A stretch of 64,000 nt of DNA from Lineus longissimus (Eukaryota; Nemertea; Pilidiophora; Heteronemertea; Lineidae). How positions within the stretch are numbered: position 1 is the first letter of the stretch; every line of letters starts with the position of its first letter. The position numbers and the translations under genes are program-made. Below, piece by piece: positions 34,237 through 47,589 of the stretch. Where the stretch lies: the NCBI RefSeq assembly GCF_910592395.1, contig NC_088320.1, positions 11,964,501 to 12,028,500 on the forward strand, written 5' to 3'. Below the pieces are notes generated by a model, which searched no databases, had not been told where the DNA came from, and worked only from the letters and a program-made list of their open reading frames with translations.

Positions 34237-37200
34237 GTACTAGCTCAGTCGACCTGTCAATGGAAGGAACCGTCATAAATCTTCTGCCGCCCTGCTACCT
34301 GATATTCGTGTTATAAAACCAGTTCTCCCGAGAGCATGCAGATACCCAGGGAACTTTCAGCCGACAAGATCACAACGAAGACTACCAATTTCCAATCTTA
34401 TTTCAATTTACCGATCTTGTCATTTCAAGGTAAGTTACTTAAAAAACTTCCATAATCATATTTCGACTATTCTTCCGATTTAAAATACTCGATTTATAGA
34501 ATATCTCCCTAAAATACATTTTTTATACAATTTATATACAATTTTCCAATGAACATACATGCATTAACTGAAAGGTTTTATCTTAACTTCTATGCCGCGT
34601 GCATCACTTGGCAATTTCTATTATTTCTCCATCCAATATAATCTGAAGTGCTGGTTCGGTTTGGGTGAAGTGAAGCATAATAGAGCAAAGGAGTTTTTAT
34701 TTTCATGTATCTGTCGAAGTTCAGGGATGAGGTGGGTTTTAACTGAAAGAATGCCAACATACGCGATGTTGCGAAAAATGCCAATACAATAACTATTTCT
34801 GCACTGTATATGGTGCACTGCCACTTGCGATGTCGGAATCGCATTTATCCACTTCCAATGGCGCAAAGCAAAAGCTTTTGCTGGTTCGGTTTCGGTGAAC
34901 TGAGCAAAGGCGGGCACGTGCGTTCTCGCAATTTCATTCAGTGGTAACCTACCATATAAAGGTGTAGGAGTTAGATATATATATTGTCGCCGAACGCGAA
35001 TTTGCTTGAATCGTTTGTCTGGGTGTTTGGGCGAGCAGTGGAGCGTAAAATAACAAAGCCGTATGAATTGCGTGCGTTGCCGCAATCGTAATTTCATGTA
35101 GTGGAAACCTCAATGAATGCAAATGACTCTTGGCATCGTCTTTTTGCGCCCCCTTAAACAAACCGAACGGACAGAAAACGACAACGCATGCAATGCTTTT
35201 TCAATTTACGCCACATTGTACTGCCCTAAAACAAATCCAAAATCTCAATACGTTGAAATTCACACGTATACTAAACCAGTTTGCTTTCATCGCCACAATA
35301 AACAGGGGATCCTTAGCAGTCTGTGGTGTGTTTACGCCTGATCAACCAATATAAAGTCACATGAAGAATTCCGAGAAGCTGAAGAACTTCGAATGCGCGA
35401 ACATGCAGTTCTATAATCCTCCTAAAGGATGGCTCGTGTTTCTAACTGCTCTCTAAGGTTTTGTCAAAGCAGCCATCATACCTCAACCATTCTCCAAAGC
35501 AGTCATGCCTTCTCTCCTTGCCCTGGTGATTGGCTTTTCATGCATCGTAGAGCGTGGTATAAAGCGTAGAGCATGGATAAGATGAAAAAAGAACAAAACC
35601 ACCTCTTTTTGACGTACAGAATAACATGTCGAATGAAGAATAAAAAAAAGGACCAGTATGGAAAAATAGCCTTGTGGTGACACATTGGTCAGGGAGAACC
35701 TCCTTCCTACGTTGTTACCCTCTGCTGATGGCAATGAGAGAATTTTTGGCAGATATACTTACCTTTTGAAAAGATGCTACCGCACTACGCTTGGAGTCCA
35801 ACGACTGAAATGGGTGTAGGTTCGGGCAAGGTTTAGTATTTGTAGCCAGGCCCGGCAGGGCTTATTCTGGATGTCCGTCGGGTTGTTTAGCACAAAGCTC
35901 TCGTGAATACTTGGTAATTCTGCTTCGTCACTGCAATATCTGCAAAATTCTAATGACACTCGTCTTCAACTTCAACCTGTTACTCCTACTCACTTGACAT
36001 CTTTCAAATTGTAAGGATAGGTATACACTCACGGTGACAGGGCCCGGATTTGAGAAGCCAGGATTTGTAATCTGGAATAACTGGCATGGATTTAGGACTA
36101 GAATTCCTCACAGGTATTTGGGAAGGTCTCTATGATTCGAGGGACTATCTTTCCGCTGACACCACCGCCCCTGAATTATGTACACAATACGCAGCTAATG
36201 CACGCCGTGGTCATGTATTGTAGAGACTAGATAAATTTGGTGGGAGTTTCAAATTTTGAATTTTGAATGAGCATTCTGGGCCTTCGTATACGTTGAATGC
36301 ATTTCGAGCTAACTACGTTCATTCACGAGACATGGAGTATTTGTACACAGTGTAAATAGGACTTGACCTGTTCTCTCACAATATTATGGCAACAGGAAGT
36401 GCCGATACACTTTGGGTTGATCGGGAATCAATCAAGCTATTTCATTGTATATATTCTGCCTCAAAAGCGCAGTGTTAGTCGACATGCATCATTTCTGCTC
36501 ATTCATCACTCACTGATCAACTTGTGCCCAGAGTTAGAACATGAACAGTAGAATTCCATAGTAATGACTCATGCAGGAATTTGGTACACTGCAGACGCTG
36601 TTGGCCGGTGTAACAGTAACAAATGCCCCCCCCCCCTGGAAAAAGTGTCCGGCCCTATTGTATTCTGCAATATTGTTCTATAGAGACCCTGACCGTCAAT
36701 AGCTCAGAGATCGAAGCGCATAATATAATCCTTTGTTTCCCGGGCATTCTATCCTAGGACATTTTAAACTTCTACACCGGCCTTGTTCCTCACCTAACCA
36801 CTGCGACAAGTGCTGAGCTTTCTGGAAATTTTGCACCGACGACCACAACTGGCTGTAAGGAGCGCTGTAGTCGGAATAACATTTTGTGATCAATTTTCGC
36901 TAATTAGCACAAATAAAGTTTAAAGTAGTCTTATTCCAAGTCAGCTTATGTAACCTGAGATTTTATAGTACAAAGATGTTCGCATTTAATCGTGTTGTTT
37001 GATGTTTATTCACAGGTACATTGTACGTCAACTAACAATACAGCGCTGTGCGTGCGTGTACCATCTAAACCATGGGAGATATGCAGTATGGGAAAGAAGT
37101 GTATAAATACTGTAGTTTCATGAAAATAACACCACTTAATTAACAGCCGGTGTCGCCGCCCCTGACTCATAGGGTGGCGAACAGAGCTGTTGAGAAGGCC

Positions 37201-37805
37201 GATCATTGGCTGGGATTCCTGAGAGGGTTGTCCAGGCCTCATATCCAATATACTTCAGTTTCGAGTCCAATCCTTATTGTTTGGGTTGATGAAACCGATT
37301 CAGGTCTCCTATGAATAGGATAATGGGATCGGGCCTTCGGCCGTTGTACTGAGTGTCCAAGAACATTTTCAACTAATCGTCATTGGTAGTGTAAAGGGTG
37401 TCCCAGTGCCAATGGCTGATAGTGTACAGGGTGTCCATGAAAAAAGTCCAACTGACATATTGGCTTCTGCTGGTTTTAGGGACTGACCTGCCCTTTCAAA
37501 GTGAGGCACTGCTCACGGAGGTAATGGAGCATGTCTTCGGGTCTTATCATCCCTTACCAGCTTCGTGCTTTCAAAGATACTTTTCAGTGCGAAATTGGTA
37601 AGAATGAGAAGTTGTCCGTCACATATCGGGAGACAAAACCGAACATCCCTCTAAATATACAGTCTTGTCCGAAGTGATCAGTGAAGGAAAAAAAAAGAAC
37701 GATGAGAATCCCGATTAAATTTTTTTTCAAAGCTAAAGAAAGATACACATTATTAGATTGTCCAGCTTTCAGAATCGTACCCACAATCATTCACAACACC
37801 CACAG

Positions 37806-40800
37806 TCAATTCAATTCCATCACAATGTCCTCCTCGACTACATTCACGAACTCTGGTCCATCCACGGCAGTCTCCTCTTCTTCCTCCAATATAGCATGTG
37901 GTCCAGCTTCGATTTGCCTTGGTCGAAACGATACTTTAAATCAGCTGACGATAATGACCTCATCAACACCATCCCAGGCATCTCTGATGATGTTGGCCAC
38001 GTCTCTCAGGCCGATTTGAGGGCAGTCTCCTCGTTCGTCCGTGTGGTCCTTCTTCCACGATTTCCATTGTCGCCGTACGTGACATTTGAAGGACTTCATG
38101 ACTGCAACGTCTAACGGTTGTACGAGGGATGCGCAACCAGCAGGTACGTAATCCAGGCTGCCTCTCATGTCGCGGACTCTCGCCCGGAAGTTCTCTGTCC
38201 GGTGGACCCGATAATGATCAACGATTAACAGGAACTGGTCGATCTCGTTGTCGGTGACCTAGGGTGATAGGACTTCATCTAACCAGTGGTGCGCCGTTTC
38301 CTCCCTCATCCAACCAGTTTCCGATTGGGTAATCTTTACATCTGCTGGTGGGTTGTCTTGGAGGGCTGCAAACACCCGGACGAAACCTCTTCTGGGGAAA
38401 GTGATGTGCGCCGGCAACTTTGCTCCAGCGGCTGCGATGCAGAGGGTGACGGTGTATCCCAGCTTCGTATTGGACCTGGATGATCGGACGTCTATGGCCT
38501 TCTCCCCCGTGGTGTTGGCCGTGTACATGGTTCTCATATCAACAGGACAAAGGTTTGGTCCATGTTAAAGAAGAACTGCATCTGTATATCAAGACGATCG
38601 ATGCTCCCAGTAACCGCATCTCGGAAGGTCTGGACGCAAGGGCCCAACGCGCCGCGTAGCGGCAAAAAAGCGAAGCTGGCGAAACATTTATAACGGGTCA
38701 CCGTCACTTATTATTGGACTTATAGCGCATTTACGGGGTTGCAACTATTTTGCTTTATAGTGTCACCATGAAAGAAAAGCATGCGACCTAACGCCGATCT
38801 ATTTGTATAATGTGATAATTGGAAGGTATATAGTAGGAAATATCAATAAAATAATCATTCCATGTCGTCTTTTGAGGGCATTTTTGATTGTAAAAAATAT
38901 ATGTGTACGTCACCGTAGTCTCTGCAATGATAATTTTATCAGAGCAGTCTCGCGCAAGTAGAAGTTCTTTACCTACTAGTTCTTCACTTATTAGTCTCAA
39001 CGTCTGGCGCAAAGCCAGACGTTTTCCATTACGATTTCACTACGATGTTTGACAATAAGGAGCAGTGCGCGAGATATGCTAATGAGCAGACTTCCCTCGC
39101 TTGAGTTTCTGAAGAATGTTCCATATCGCGCTAAGCTCATCACTGCTGATTATGACAGGCGTGCAGCGGTAGGTATCTGCTCCCCAACTTCCACCCTAAT
39201 AGTTTACGGTACAATAAGTTACCATTTGATGAGAATGGGACAATGCCCTCACTGTGTATGGAGTCATAGGGATAAGAAGACATTATTCATTAGTGTTGGT
39301 ACAAGTGATTTTGCCCAAAAAGCATGCGCATTCAAAAAACAAAATATGCAAGGTATCACGTACATGACCATGACGACGTGCAGAAAGTGCACTGGCCAGT
39401 GCATACCCTATGGCTATGTATAGTAAACATGGTAAACATGAACAACATCATTATTCATCGGCAGTTCATTTTACTCCGAGCTTTTCCTGAAACATATTGC
39501 CATGATGATTAGGCCTACCATGTACCATGACCAATAACGGCACTGGATCATGTAGATGTCAACAAGTTCACATGAACCGTATAATCCCGCATAATCCCGC
39601 ATGGCGCATGTGGGGCATGCGTCTAAACCAAAGCCCCAAAATCACTTGTTTTGGTCTATTTCACTTGTGTTTCCCCCGTCTCCCAGTCCATAATACATTT
39701 ACAGTTTACAATCCCCGATCATGGCCCAACAAAAGGTCATCGGTTGACTAAAGCCAAGGAACACAACTGTTCAATGGATTTATAGTTGAATGCGATCAAA
39801 CTACGTCTTTTCAATCGTGGATTGTAAATTTAACCCCATGGGCCTAGGGAAGGCCCTATAACAATACTTTCGACACAGTTATTATCTCCGCTGCCTCCAC
39901 CATGTTACACACAGTGCTCACTGCTGATTCTAAAATGCGCCACCTAGTCAATTGCACTATCGTCATCACCTCATCATACTTCATTGACATCACAGGCACA
40001 CATTGACATAGACCACTGTTGCAATCAACGACACAGTCGCTATCCAAGTAGCATTATAGAGGTAATTATCATTATCATACCTCATTAGCATGTGAACCAA
40101 TCGCGTCGCGTCCTTTGCGATCACGGCAAAGCCTCATGGAATAATGTCTTTCAACGTTGAATAATTTTTCATATTCCATGCCTACAACTTCAATTTCTTC
40201 ATAATCCATGGCTAGAAGTTCAATACTAATATAATATCCAAGATAAAGTTACAAGAAGTAGTCAATAGGGGTCTCTCACCTCTCACTGTATGTCCACACT
40301 ATTCACGCTTGTACGAGGAATACATTCAATGCTGAATCTAACAACACCCAGTGCCCTTACTCTGTATATTAGTCACTGGAAGATGGCCCATTTCACTCCT
40401 TGCTTCTACTTCACCTATAGTCTCATTGCAAACGCCTCAGTTCTATGATATCACATTCACTTTCAGCTGTCATGCAACGCAACAACTGTGCTATCTGCCA
40501 TCGCACATCAACGAAGAAGTGCAGCCGCCCACATTCCACCTCACGTCTGTCCGACCAGCTGCAATCCTCGAGGACGCCCCACTGTACCACGATTTCACTA
40601 CGATGTTTGACAAGAAGGAGCAGTGCGCGAGATAGGCTAATGAGCAGACTTCCCTCGCTTGAGTTTCGGAAGAATGTTCCATATCGCGCTAAGCTGACCA
40701 CTGCTGACCATGACAGGCGTGCATTGGACTGGTACAGGTTGGAACTGAACATTGAATATGCTGGTGGTGACGCTTTCTGATGAGAAGTTGGTCGTGACTG

Positions 40801-41917
40801 ATGCAGTATCCTTGGACTTGTCCACAGCATCGTTCAATCATTGCTCTCTGAGCTGCCTTGATTCTGCCTTGATTCTGTACCCAAATACTAAGACCAAATG
40901 CCTGTTGACTGTGCTTTAAGAGAGACTGGCGCCATGCCTAGAGATATGACTGACCCCTATTGGCAAATTTGTATGACTTTATCTTGCCTACCTAGCTGCT
41001 GCCTATAGTCTCCCTTTAACTGCGGAACACTTCAAAGTCGATAAAATGCCATGTTCCACCTTTTAATGTGTTCAGACTGCCATTTTCAAAATAATCAAGT
41101 CAGGACACTGCCTTCTAGTCTCATAATAAATTTTGCTTTCCTCAATATATAATAACATTTCTTCTTCTTCAATGCTTTCATCATTCCAAACTTCTCCTCC
41201 TCTGACTTTTACAGGGGTACAGTCCTGGCAATCAAAACCCAAATACTGAGACCAAATGCCTGTTGACTGTGCTTTAAGAGAGACTGGCGCCATGCCTAGT
41301 CTCTCTTAAAGCACAGTCAACAGACACCAACCCCCTCAGACTCAGAAACCACCAACGCCCAACCCTTCCTGCTACCCTAATACTTCTGGATCCCTGCAGC
41401 AGCATCAGCGGGGACGGTCGTAGTATTCTTGGTCACCTTCCGTAGGGACACGTGGCGTCTCTTCATCAAGCACTCCACCCAGCCTATGGATGCGTTGAAA
41501 TATCATGGCTGAGGGCGACAATGCTGAATCCCTTCTCTGACATCTTGGGCTAACTCATTCCACCAGCTTTGCCACACTACAAACGCCTTATCTTGAATGT
41601 CGAGAACGGAGACTGCGAGGCGACGCTCTCTCATCTGCTGCAGCCATTGGTAAAGCTCGTCCTCAACCTGTGGCCATAACAGATCACGGGGCTCCATCAC
41701 CGTCTTCTTCCGGCCATGCCCTTGTTCTTGCTTCTGCTCGAGGTCCTCGATATTACACCTTCTAAACGTCTCCCGGGGATGTTATAGTGGGAGGCGAACT
41801 CTCTCATATTGCGCACCGTACCGTTCACCAGTGTCCCTTCTGGTCTCTCAGGTAGGCAAGTTTTTCTGTCGCGGTGTAGCGCGGGCGTCGTTTTCTCAGC
41901 AGCTCTACAGCATCCAT
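37806..41917 (-). pseudogene. pogo-type transposase, split and mutated (right arm)
   Basis: N-terminal MDAVELLRKRRPRYTATEKL starts at 41917. The HTH parts are contiguous here because the left-arm insertion is absent. The protein is split by the 2.76-kb insertion between the linker (AAAGIQ) and the NMDQTF motif. In the DDE domain a stop follows HHWLDEVLSP near 38259, where the left arm reads through (TAC in the left, TAG here). Further frameshifts as in the left copy. Confidence 0.8.
38635..41390. mobile_element. 2.76-kb insertion with TCTGGA duplication (right arm only)
   Basis: TCTGGA at 38629-38634 and 41385-41390 flanks the insertion; the left arm has a single GGATCCAGACC site there. Inside, a segment of about 140 bases (39030-39175 and 40585-40730, CACTACGATGTTTGACAA...) is directly repeated. 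Another of about 55 bases (about 40888-40942 and 41243-41299) is also repeated, and its second copy is the left half of a hairpin (41259-41322, stem CTGTTGACTGTGCTTTAAGA). No TIR, LTR or known protein is seen. Element class unknown. Confidence 0.75.
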
Positions 41918-42246
41918 TGTCGCACAGGTTGTCTGCAATGTGGGTACCCTCAGTTGGGCTTCATTTATAGGCCTAAGAGGCCCTAGAATTACACAAGAAA
42001 ACCACAAATCCTAGAAACTTCGTTTCTGTTTCCACGTAGGCCTAGGGAGTCTAAATCAAAAAAAGAGAGTTGTAGAAAAACTCGTTTTTCTTCGGAATTT
42101 CGCGACTACTATCATTGCCTGAATCTCACTTTGCTTTACTAATGCAAGCATTCGTAGATTTTCCTTCAGAGTTTCAATAAGGACTTTTTTGTTTTGGGGG
42201 GTTTGGATCAATCTAAAAGGTGCTTCATTTTATGAGACAACCTGTA

Positions 42247-42877
42247 TAAACGGTCGGCGAGTGGTCTTACCATTGACGTCATTCCACATGCGCACTCATC
42301 GACCAGTAGGAAACTAACAACACGACCACGAGTATGAAACTGTGAGGGACTCAGAAACGGAACATGTAGTGACATCGCCAAGGTGTTGAACGGCATAATC
42401 CAACTGTAGGATGCATGTTCTATTCCCAATCTATATGGAATGGCGTACAGGCAGGTAAAAATGCCAGCAGAGCCATCCACAACTGCGAAGTCGAACTTCT
42501 CTTTATCAACTTTTCAATAAGGTCGGGTTGTCAACCATGTTTTCACTATCGGTCTGGACGATATTGAACATATTTTGCAATTTTGTGGAAGTCCCTTCTT
42601 TAGCCAAGCCCTTTTGGAACTCAACAGTGTCCAGTTTTAATTCTTCTTCACTAGTTTTGTATCGTATGATTTTCACGCCCGACTTTAGGATATTACTGGG
42701 GACCTTCAGACCTGAGTGGACCACTATGGGGACTTCGTGGCCATTCTTCAGAAGCCCGTCTCCGATTGAACTCAACTGAAAAACGTGGCTCTTGATCATT
42801 AGCGGCAGGAGGAGGATTTTCTTACCAAGGGAGGAGGAAGTCACCAACAGAAGGACTAGGACGAAAATTCCCTTCAT
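42247..42877 (-). pseudogene. UDP-glucuronosyltransferase N-terminal exon, broken (right arm)
   Basis: Starts at 42877 with signal peptide MKGIFVLVLLLVTSSSLGKK and runs on without the foldback insertion seen in the left copy. It shows the UGT N-terminal pattern (LSSIGDGLLKNGHEVP, then after a frameshift near 42506 DGSAGIFTCLYAIPYRLGIE). One A is missing relative to the left copy in the AAAAGAGAAG tract, adding a second frameshift. It ends at the pogo element, with no UDP-sugar-binding half. It shows that the UGT was already broken before the arms duplicated. Confidence 0.75.
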
Positions 42878-43182
42878 CTTGCAACTGGTGAACCTGCAAA
42901 GAACTAAGCAATAATTTTGATGCTATACAATTTTATATCATGTTTTTCAGCACCTCGTACACAAGTTACTGTCAGGTCGTCACTGCATGTTGGTAACGCA
43001 TTTAAAGGGACAACTTGGTCATGGCATTTAGTATTGGAATAATGTTAAATTTTATCATGATATTGGTTCTTCTTTACACATATAAAATTTTGTGAGGATT
43101 GATCGGCTCTAGGGGTACTTTTTTACAAAAACCAATGAACAGCCATGTACATGTAATGTACACAGTGTTTAATGCAGGGCTC

Positions 43183-43356
43183 TCGGTGATCAGTGGCAAA
43201 GTGGTTAGAGCGCCGGGCTTATAACCAGGAGGTCGTAGGTTCGATACTAAGTCGAATCAACACTGTTTCATCTGTGTGTCCTTTGGTAAGACACTTCACC
43301 CTACTTGCTTCTCTCCACCCATTAGTATAAGGTTACTAGGCTGACTTTAACTTTTT
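43183..43356 (+). repeat. tRNA-derived SINE (right arm)
   Basis: GTGGCAAAGTGGTTAGAGC and GGTTCGATACTAAG boxes, then GGTAAGACACTTCACCC and CTCTCCACCCATTAG. Counterpart of 4268-4445. Confidence 0.75.
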
Positions 43357-43608
43357 AACTTAGCTGGCCATCACGCAGGTAAGGGGGAGGAGGGCATTTG
43401 TAAATTTGCGCTCAGCTGTGTGATGGGGGGGGGGGGGAGTAGAACATTTAATACGTCGTAAGTACCGGTATGAAAAAGAAGCGACGTTCAGGTTAGAATT
43501 TATAGGAAGGTATAAATATGAACTATTGCAGGGCATAATTCTAGCTCGGGTGGAGCTCAAATGTTGGTCAAAATCTCGGCTCTGCCTCGGTTTTAGTCTA
43601 CAATTTAG

Positions 43609-43899
43609 TGTTATATATAGTTTAGACCCTTCCATGAGGAGCCTCAGCGTTAGGACCCTCCGTCACGTGACCACGTGGAAGGAGGCTGATCTCCAGGTAT
43701 AAACTGGGTCAAGCGATCAGAAGTACGCGGACCTCCGTCTCTATAGGTCACGCGTTGCCCTATCTATTGTCTATTGCTGGTCATCCGACTCTTGCCCTGA
43801 TGTGGCTTCTTGTCTAGGACATTATAGTGAATAAACTTATAACATGATAAGAGGATATTCTTAGTCTATTCGAATTCTGTTGACGATCCCAACATGACA
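43609..43899 (+). repeat. 5' LTR of the gypsy element
   Basis: 291 bases, TGTTATATATAG...CCCAACATGACA, with a GAATAAACTTATAAC poly(A)-type signal. It matches the left-arm LTR (3724-4020) far better than its own 3' LTR. The right palindrome arm ends on its last base. Confidence 0.88.
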
Positions 43900-44897
43900 T
43901 GGTGGAGAACCGGCTTTATCGTAAATTTTCTCTGATCGGGACTTCGTGAATCCTCTCACACGTGCTCATGTGCTATCTTCCGACTTTAGGATATTCCATC
44001 ATCCTTCAAAATGCCCTCTAATGGCAAATATATTCAAGCGGAACATCTTATAACGGACTACTCTCTACTGTAGGACCGATTTTCAACTTCAACAGGCCGC
44101 CAGGTTGTATATCACCAATTCCGTCCCGAACTCATCATTTTAGAAACTGGTCGTGCCGATTTCTTGACGCCATATTGAGCGCCTTGCTCGATGGATTGTT
44201 ATACGTCACAGCACCACGTGATTGTGAGCGCCGCCTCTGATTGGCTCTACCGTAACTAATTACCATGCAAATCTATACGCAAACGTGTTTCATCGCCGTG
44301 GATTCAACTCTGTGATCCCCGTTTCCGAGACACTGTAAAAATTGTTTTGACAGCCGTCACTATCTGTCAGCTGACCCTGATGTCTACACGTACCATGATA
44401 TGCCAGTACCAAGTATTCTCCAAGACTTCGTCTGTTTCCTCATGATCATCATCCAAGACTGTGTATCCTCGTGATCATCATCCAAGACTGTGTCTCCTCC
44501 GTGTTCAAGACTGTGTGTGTTTCTTCATCTTCATTCAAAACTTTGCCGACTGTTAGTGATTGTGACATCACCAAGTGACATTCCAGCAGAGGCTATGGAT
44601 CAACTGTTCCTTAATAGACTTACATGTGATTGTTGATTTGCCTTATGATTACCATGCTGTGATAACATTTCTTGCCCTGTTTCAGTTCACCAAGACAGCC
44701 CCTTCGCCCCTCGCCATTGAAATGTATTGTAACTAACTTTTCCGCCCATTCCAGTACATGCAACATCCTGATGTAACTAACTTTTCACCGCCATTTCAGC
44801 ATTTTCTTCCAGCCAACTGAACAGTATCACCACCCCCATCCTCCAATAGAGAATTATCTTTTTCCCATAATATAATAGATTGACAACATAAACCAAA
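43900..44897 (+). other. Primer-binding-like site and leader of the gypsy element
   Basis: TGGTGGAGAACCGG starts one base from the LTR end, as a tRNA 3'-end-complementary primer binding site would; the tRNA is not identified. The roughly 1-kb leader up to the gag ATG has a short tandem word (CGTGATCATCATCCAAGACTG, about 44435-44490) and no protein. Confidence 0.5.
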
Positions 44898-45992
44898 ATG
44901 GCGTTGCGCCCCACTGATTTATTGCCTCCATACTTTGATGGTGAAGTATTAATTCATGAACTCTCCACATCTTGGTGGCTGTCATTCCATGACTATCTTC
45001 AGGCACATAACCTGCATGAACCAGGTGATGACGATGCTATGGACAATGTTGTGCGCCTTCTCAAGTGTCGCCTGTCTAAACATGCTCGCCTTTGGGCCGA
45101 GGACCAAGAATTTGAGGACTTGCCTGACCTCAAGGCACAATTTCTGAGTAGGTTTTCCCCTACCCACCCCCACTTTGCCAATGTACAGCAGTTTGAGTCG
45201 ATTACTTACACCGCAAACCAGACTGCACAACAGCACCTAAGTAAAATAAGGCTGGCTGCACTCCACATTGGGTCTGATGATAACCAGATCAAAAACAAAC
45301 TGCTACAAACCTTGCCTCCTGATTGTCAGAAAGCCGTTATCATGGCAATGGATGCTGACGACGATTCAAACGCCATCGCCGAATGTGCGCAGCGGTTCCT
45401 TGATATCACGCCACATCGCGTACATTTCTCAACAGCAGCGGACCAAGTTCACGCCACCAATGCCACAGACCACGTCCTCCATGCCATCCTAGCCAAGTTG
45501 GACGACCTGAAGATGGACAAAGCTTCGCCACCGCAGGCCCAGGCAGCTTTCCAAAGCCAGGACATAGACGCACCACGCAGTCCAAGACCCACATCGCCAT
45601 ACCCGCGATCCAGCCGCCCGTCTCGAAGCGACGACTACGCCCACAAGCAGCGAAAACGGTCGCAATCCCCAAGCCGTCCACGAACCCGTGAAAGCCACCC
45701 CTGCCATTTTTGCGCCGCACTGGTCATTTCTGGCGTTATTGCCACCGCTTCCAGGTTCAAGTCGCCCGAGGAGAGCTCCCCTCTGACTTCGTCCCACCAG
45801 CAGCCCGAGCAGCAAATACCAGGTTTCAACGACCACGTCCACCAAGCTAAAATTATCAGCACCAGCCTACATATAGCCCGTCTGAGCAGCAGCCATATCA
45901 ACAGCAAAACTACTGGGACCCTTCTGCTAACAACAATCAAGGACAACAACAGACGACCAACTATACTAGTTATCAGCCACATTTTTAGATAG
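44898..45992 (+). pseudogene. gag-like ORF of the gypsy element
   Basis: 364 residues from an ATG in good context (AACCAAAATGG). The N-terminal half has the retrotransposon gag pattern (ARLWAEDQEFEDLPDLKAQF and LSRFSPTHPHF). A basic SR/RP-rich stretch follows. At about 45702 the zinc knuckle begins CHFC, but the GHFWRYC half that completes C-x2-C-x4-H-x4-C lies in the next frame. A single-base indel near 45712-45721 therefore breaks the nucleocapsid; the last roughly 90 residues are out of frame. Confidence 0.8.
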
Positions 45993-46132
45993 GGGACGGT
46001 CACAGGCTATATTGTGTCGCCCCCTAGTTGTAACAATGTTTTAAATAATAATCCTGTACATTCTTCATCCCATGAATCTGAATACTTGGGACCAGAGCCA
46101 ATTGATCTAAAACTCACTACACAAAATTATGA

Positions 46133-47476
46133 AAAAGGCTACCTCCCCCTAAGCAGGGATTAGTAATTGTTGTTGACTCAGGTGCAACACGCACTTTAGT
46201 TTCTGGTTCATCTGTCAACAAGTCTCCTTATCTTTCAAAATTGCCCAAGATGGACATTGATCCAATACATTTTCGCATAGGAAACGGTGAATTCGTGCAT
46301 GCCACAAAGGCTATAAATATTGAGCTTCTTATCCAAGGTCATAAGCTCCGCATTCATGCTGTTGTTGCAGACAACCTTACCGGACCAGATTTGCTTTTGG
46401 GTGCTCGGACCCTGTCGGAATTGAATGGTACACTTGACTTTTCAACCAGTACCTTAACTGTCAGACCCAGGCGTATCCAGTTCACCCCTGTACAGACAGT
46501 GACTTTGAGACCAGGTCAGACTAGGAGTATTGTAGTCAAAGGCAAAGTTCCTAAGTTGCTCAAGCATACTGAGGTTTTGCTGCAGCCTACCGAGCAGTTC
46601 AGCAAATATTGTCCATCATACATGTTGGTAAAGCTCAGGAAAAGTGCAGCCATTATCCGGGTTACGAACAATTCCAAGAAAAATGTCACTTTCCGTGATA
46701 ATCTTCCTGTTGCGTTTACTGATTTGTCAGATCATATTCATGCCACCCACTTGGTCCCTCGTGGCTCTTTGAATAATGGGGTCACACGCGAACAGTGCGT
46801 ATCTGACCTTCATTATAAAAATCTGCTTACGTACCCTCACCTGGATATTGATGATCCCATCTCCAAGTTGTCACCCCAGGATATAATTGAGCAGCAAATC
46901 TCGCTGCAAGGTAGCACTCTTAGTGCGGATGAGAAGCAGCACTTGTATGAGCTTCTTCTACGGAACAAAGAGGCATTCAGCCTATACGGCGAAATTGGCA
47001 CGTGCCCCAATTTTGAAGTGGACATCCAATTGAAGGATGACAGTCCATTTTTCGTCCGCCCGTATCCTATCCCAGAGAAAAATCGCAAGCAAATTGACAA
47101 AGAGTTCAATAAGCTGGTAAATCTTGGTATCTTGAAGAAAGGCTGTTCTGCCTACAGCAGCCCGGTCATGCTGATTGGCAAAAAGGGTACAACTGACAAG
47201 AGGATAATCAGTGATTTCAGGTATTTGAATAGTCGTTGCAAAACTGTCAATCAAAATTTTGTCAGCCTACAAAGTGTTCTAGCTCGTTTAGGTCGTTCAA
47301 ACTGTAAAGTTGAGCTCAAAAGCGCTTTTCACAGTCTGCCCCTCATACCTAATCAAGCTGAACTGAACAAAGTGCTAAAAGTCATCAAGCGTAAGGTCAT
47401 TCGGGATTACAATTTGCCATTTGACGGTCAACAGTTTCGCATTGCCCAACAGACGTCACCATTCTTCTTCCGTTGA
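46133..47476 (+). pseudogene. Protease and partial reverse transcriptase of the gypsy element
   Basis: Open from 46133. The retropepsin active site DSGAT is at 46175, followed by the flap/core (IHAVVADNLTGPDLLLG). RT begins at FFVRPYPIPEKNRKQ and LVNLGILKKGCSAYSSPVML and reaches KRIISDFRYLNSR and FHSLPL. Then the sequence jumps to a segment typical of the RNase H-integrase linker (FDGQQFRIAQQTSPFF). The YxDD palm, thumb and RNase H are absent, pointing to an internal deletion near 47345. Stops follow at 47474 onwards. Confidence 0.82.
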
Positions 47477-47589
47477 TGTACCAGAGGAGTGTATCATATA
47501 TTCAATGATGTAGCAATTGTCAGCAATTCAAAGGGAAAGCCGACAAGGACAGACCATACCATGAGCGGATTCCTGCGAGATATTGTCCA

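Larger units (their letters stand above)
37425..42246 (-). mobile_element. pogo/Tigger-like DNA transposon (right arm)
   Basis: Ends are TA-CAGGGTGTCC at 37425 and GAGACAACCTG-TA at 42246, matching the left-arm copy. Coding strand is minus. It lacks the left-arm 2.0-kb insertion but carries a different 2.76-kb insertion (38635-41390). Confidence 0.6.
25214..43899. repeat. Right arm of giant inverted repeat
   Basis: Reverse-complement counterpart of 3724-22459. Right-only features are the 2.76-kb insertion at 38635-41390, about 148 bases at 34089-34236, and fewer minisatellite units. The outer end coincides with the last base of the 5' LTR of the gypsy element (43899), after which the two arms share no sequence. 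Confidence 0.95.
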
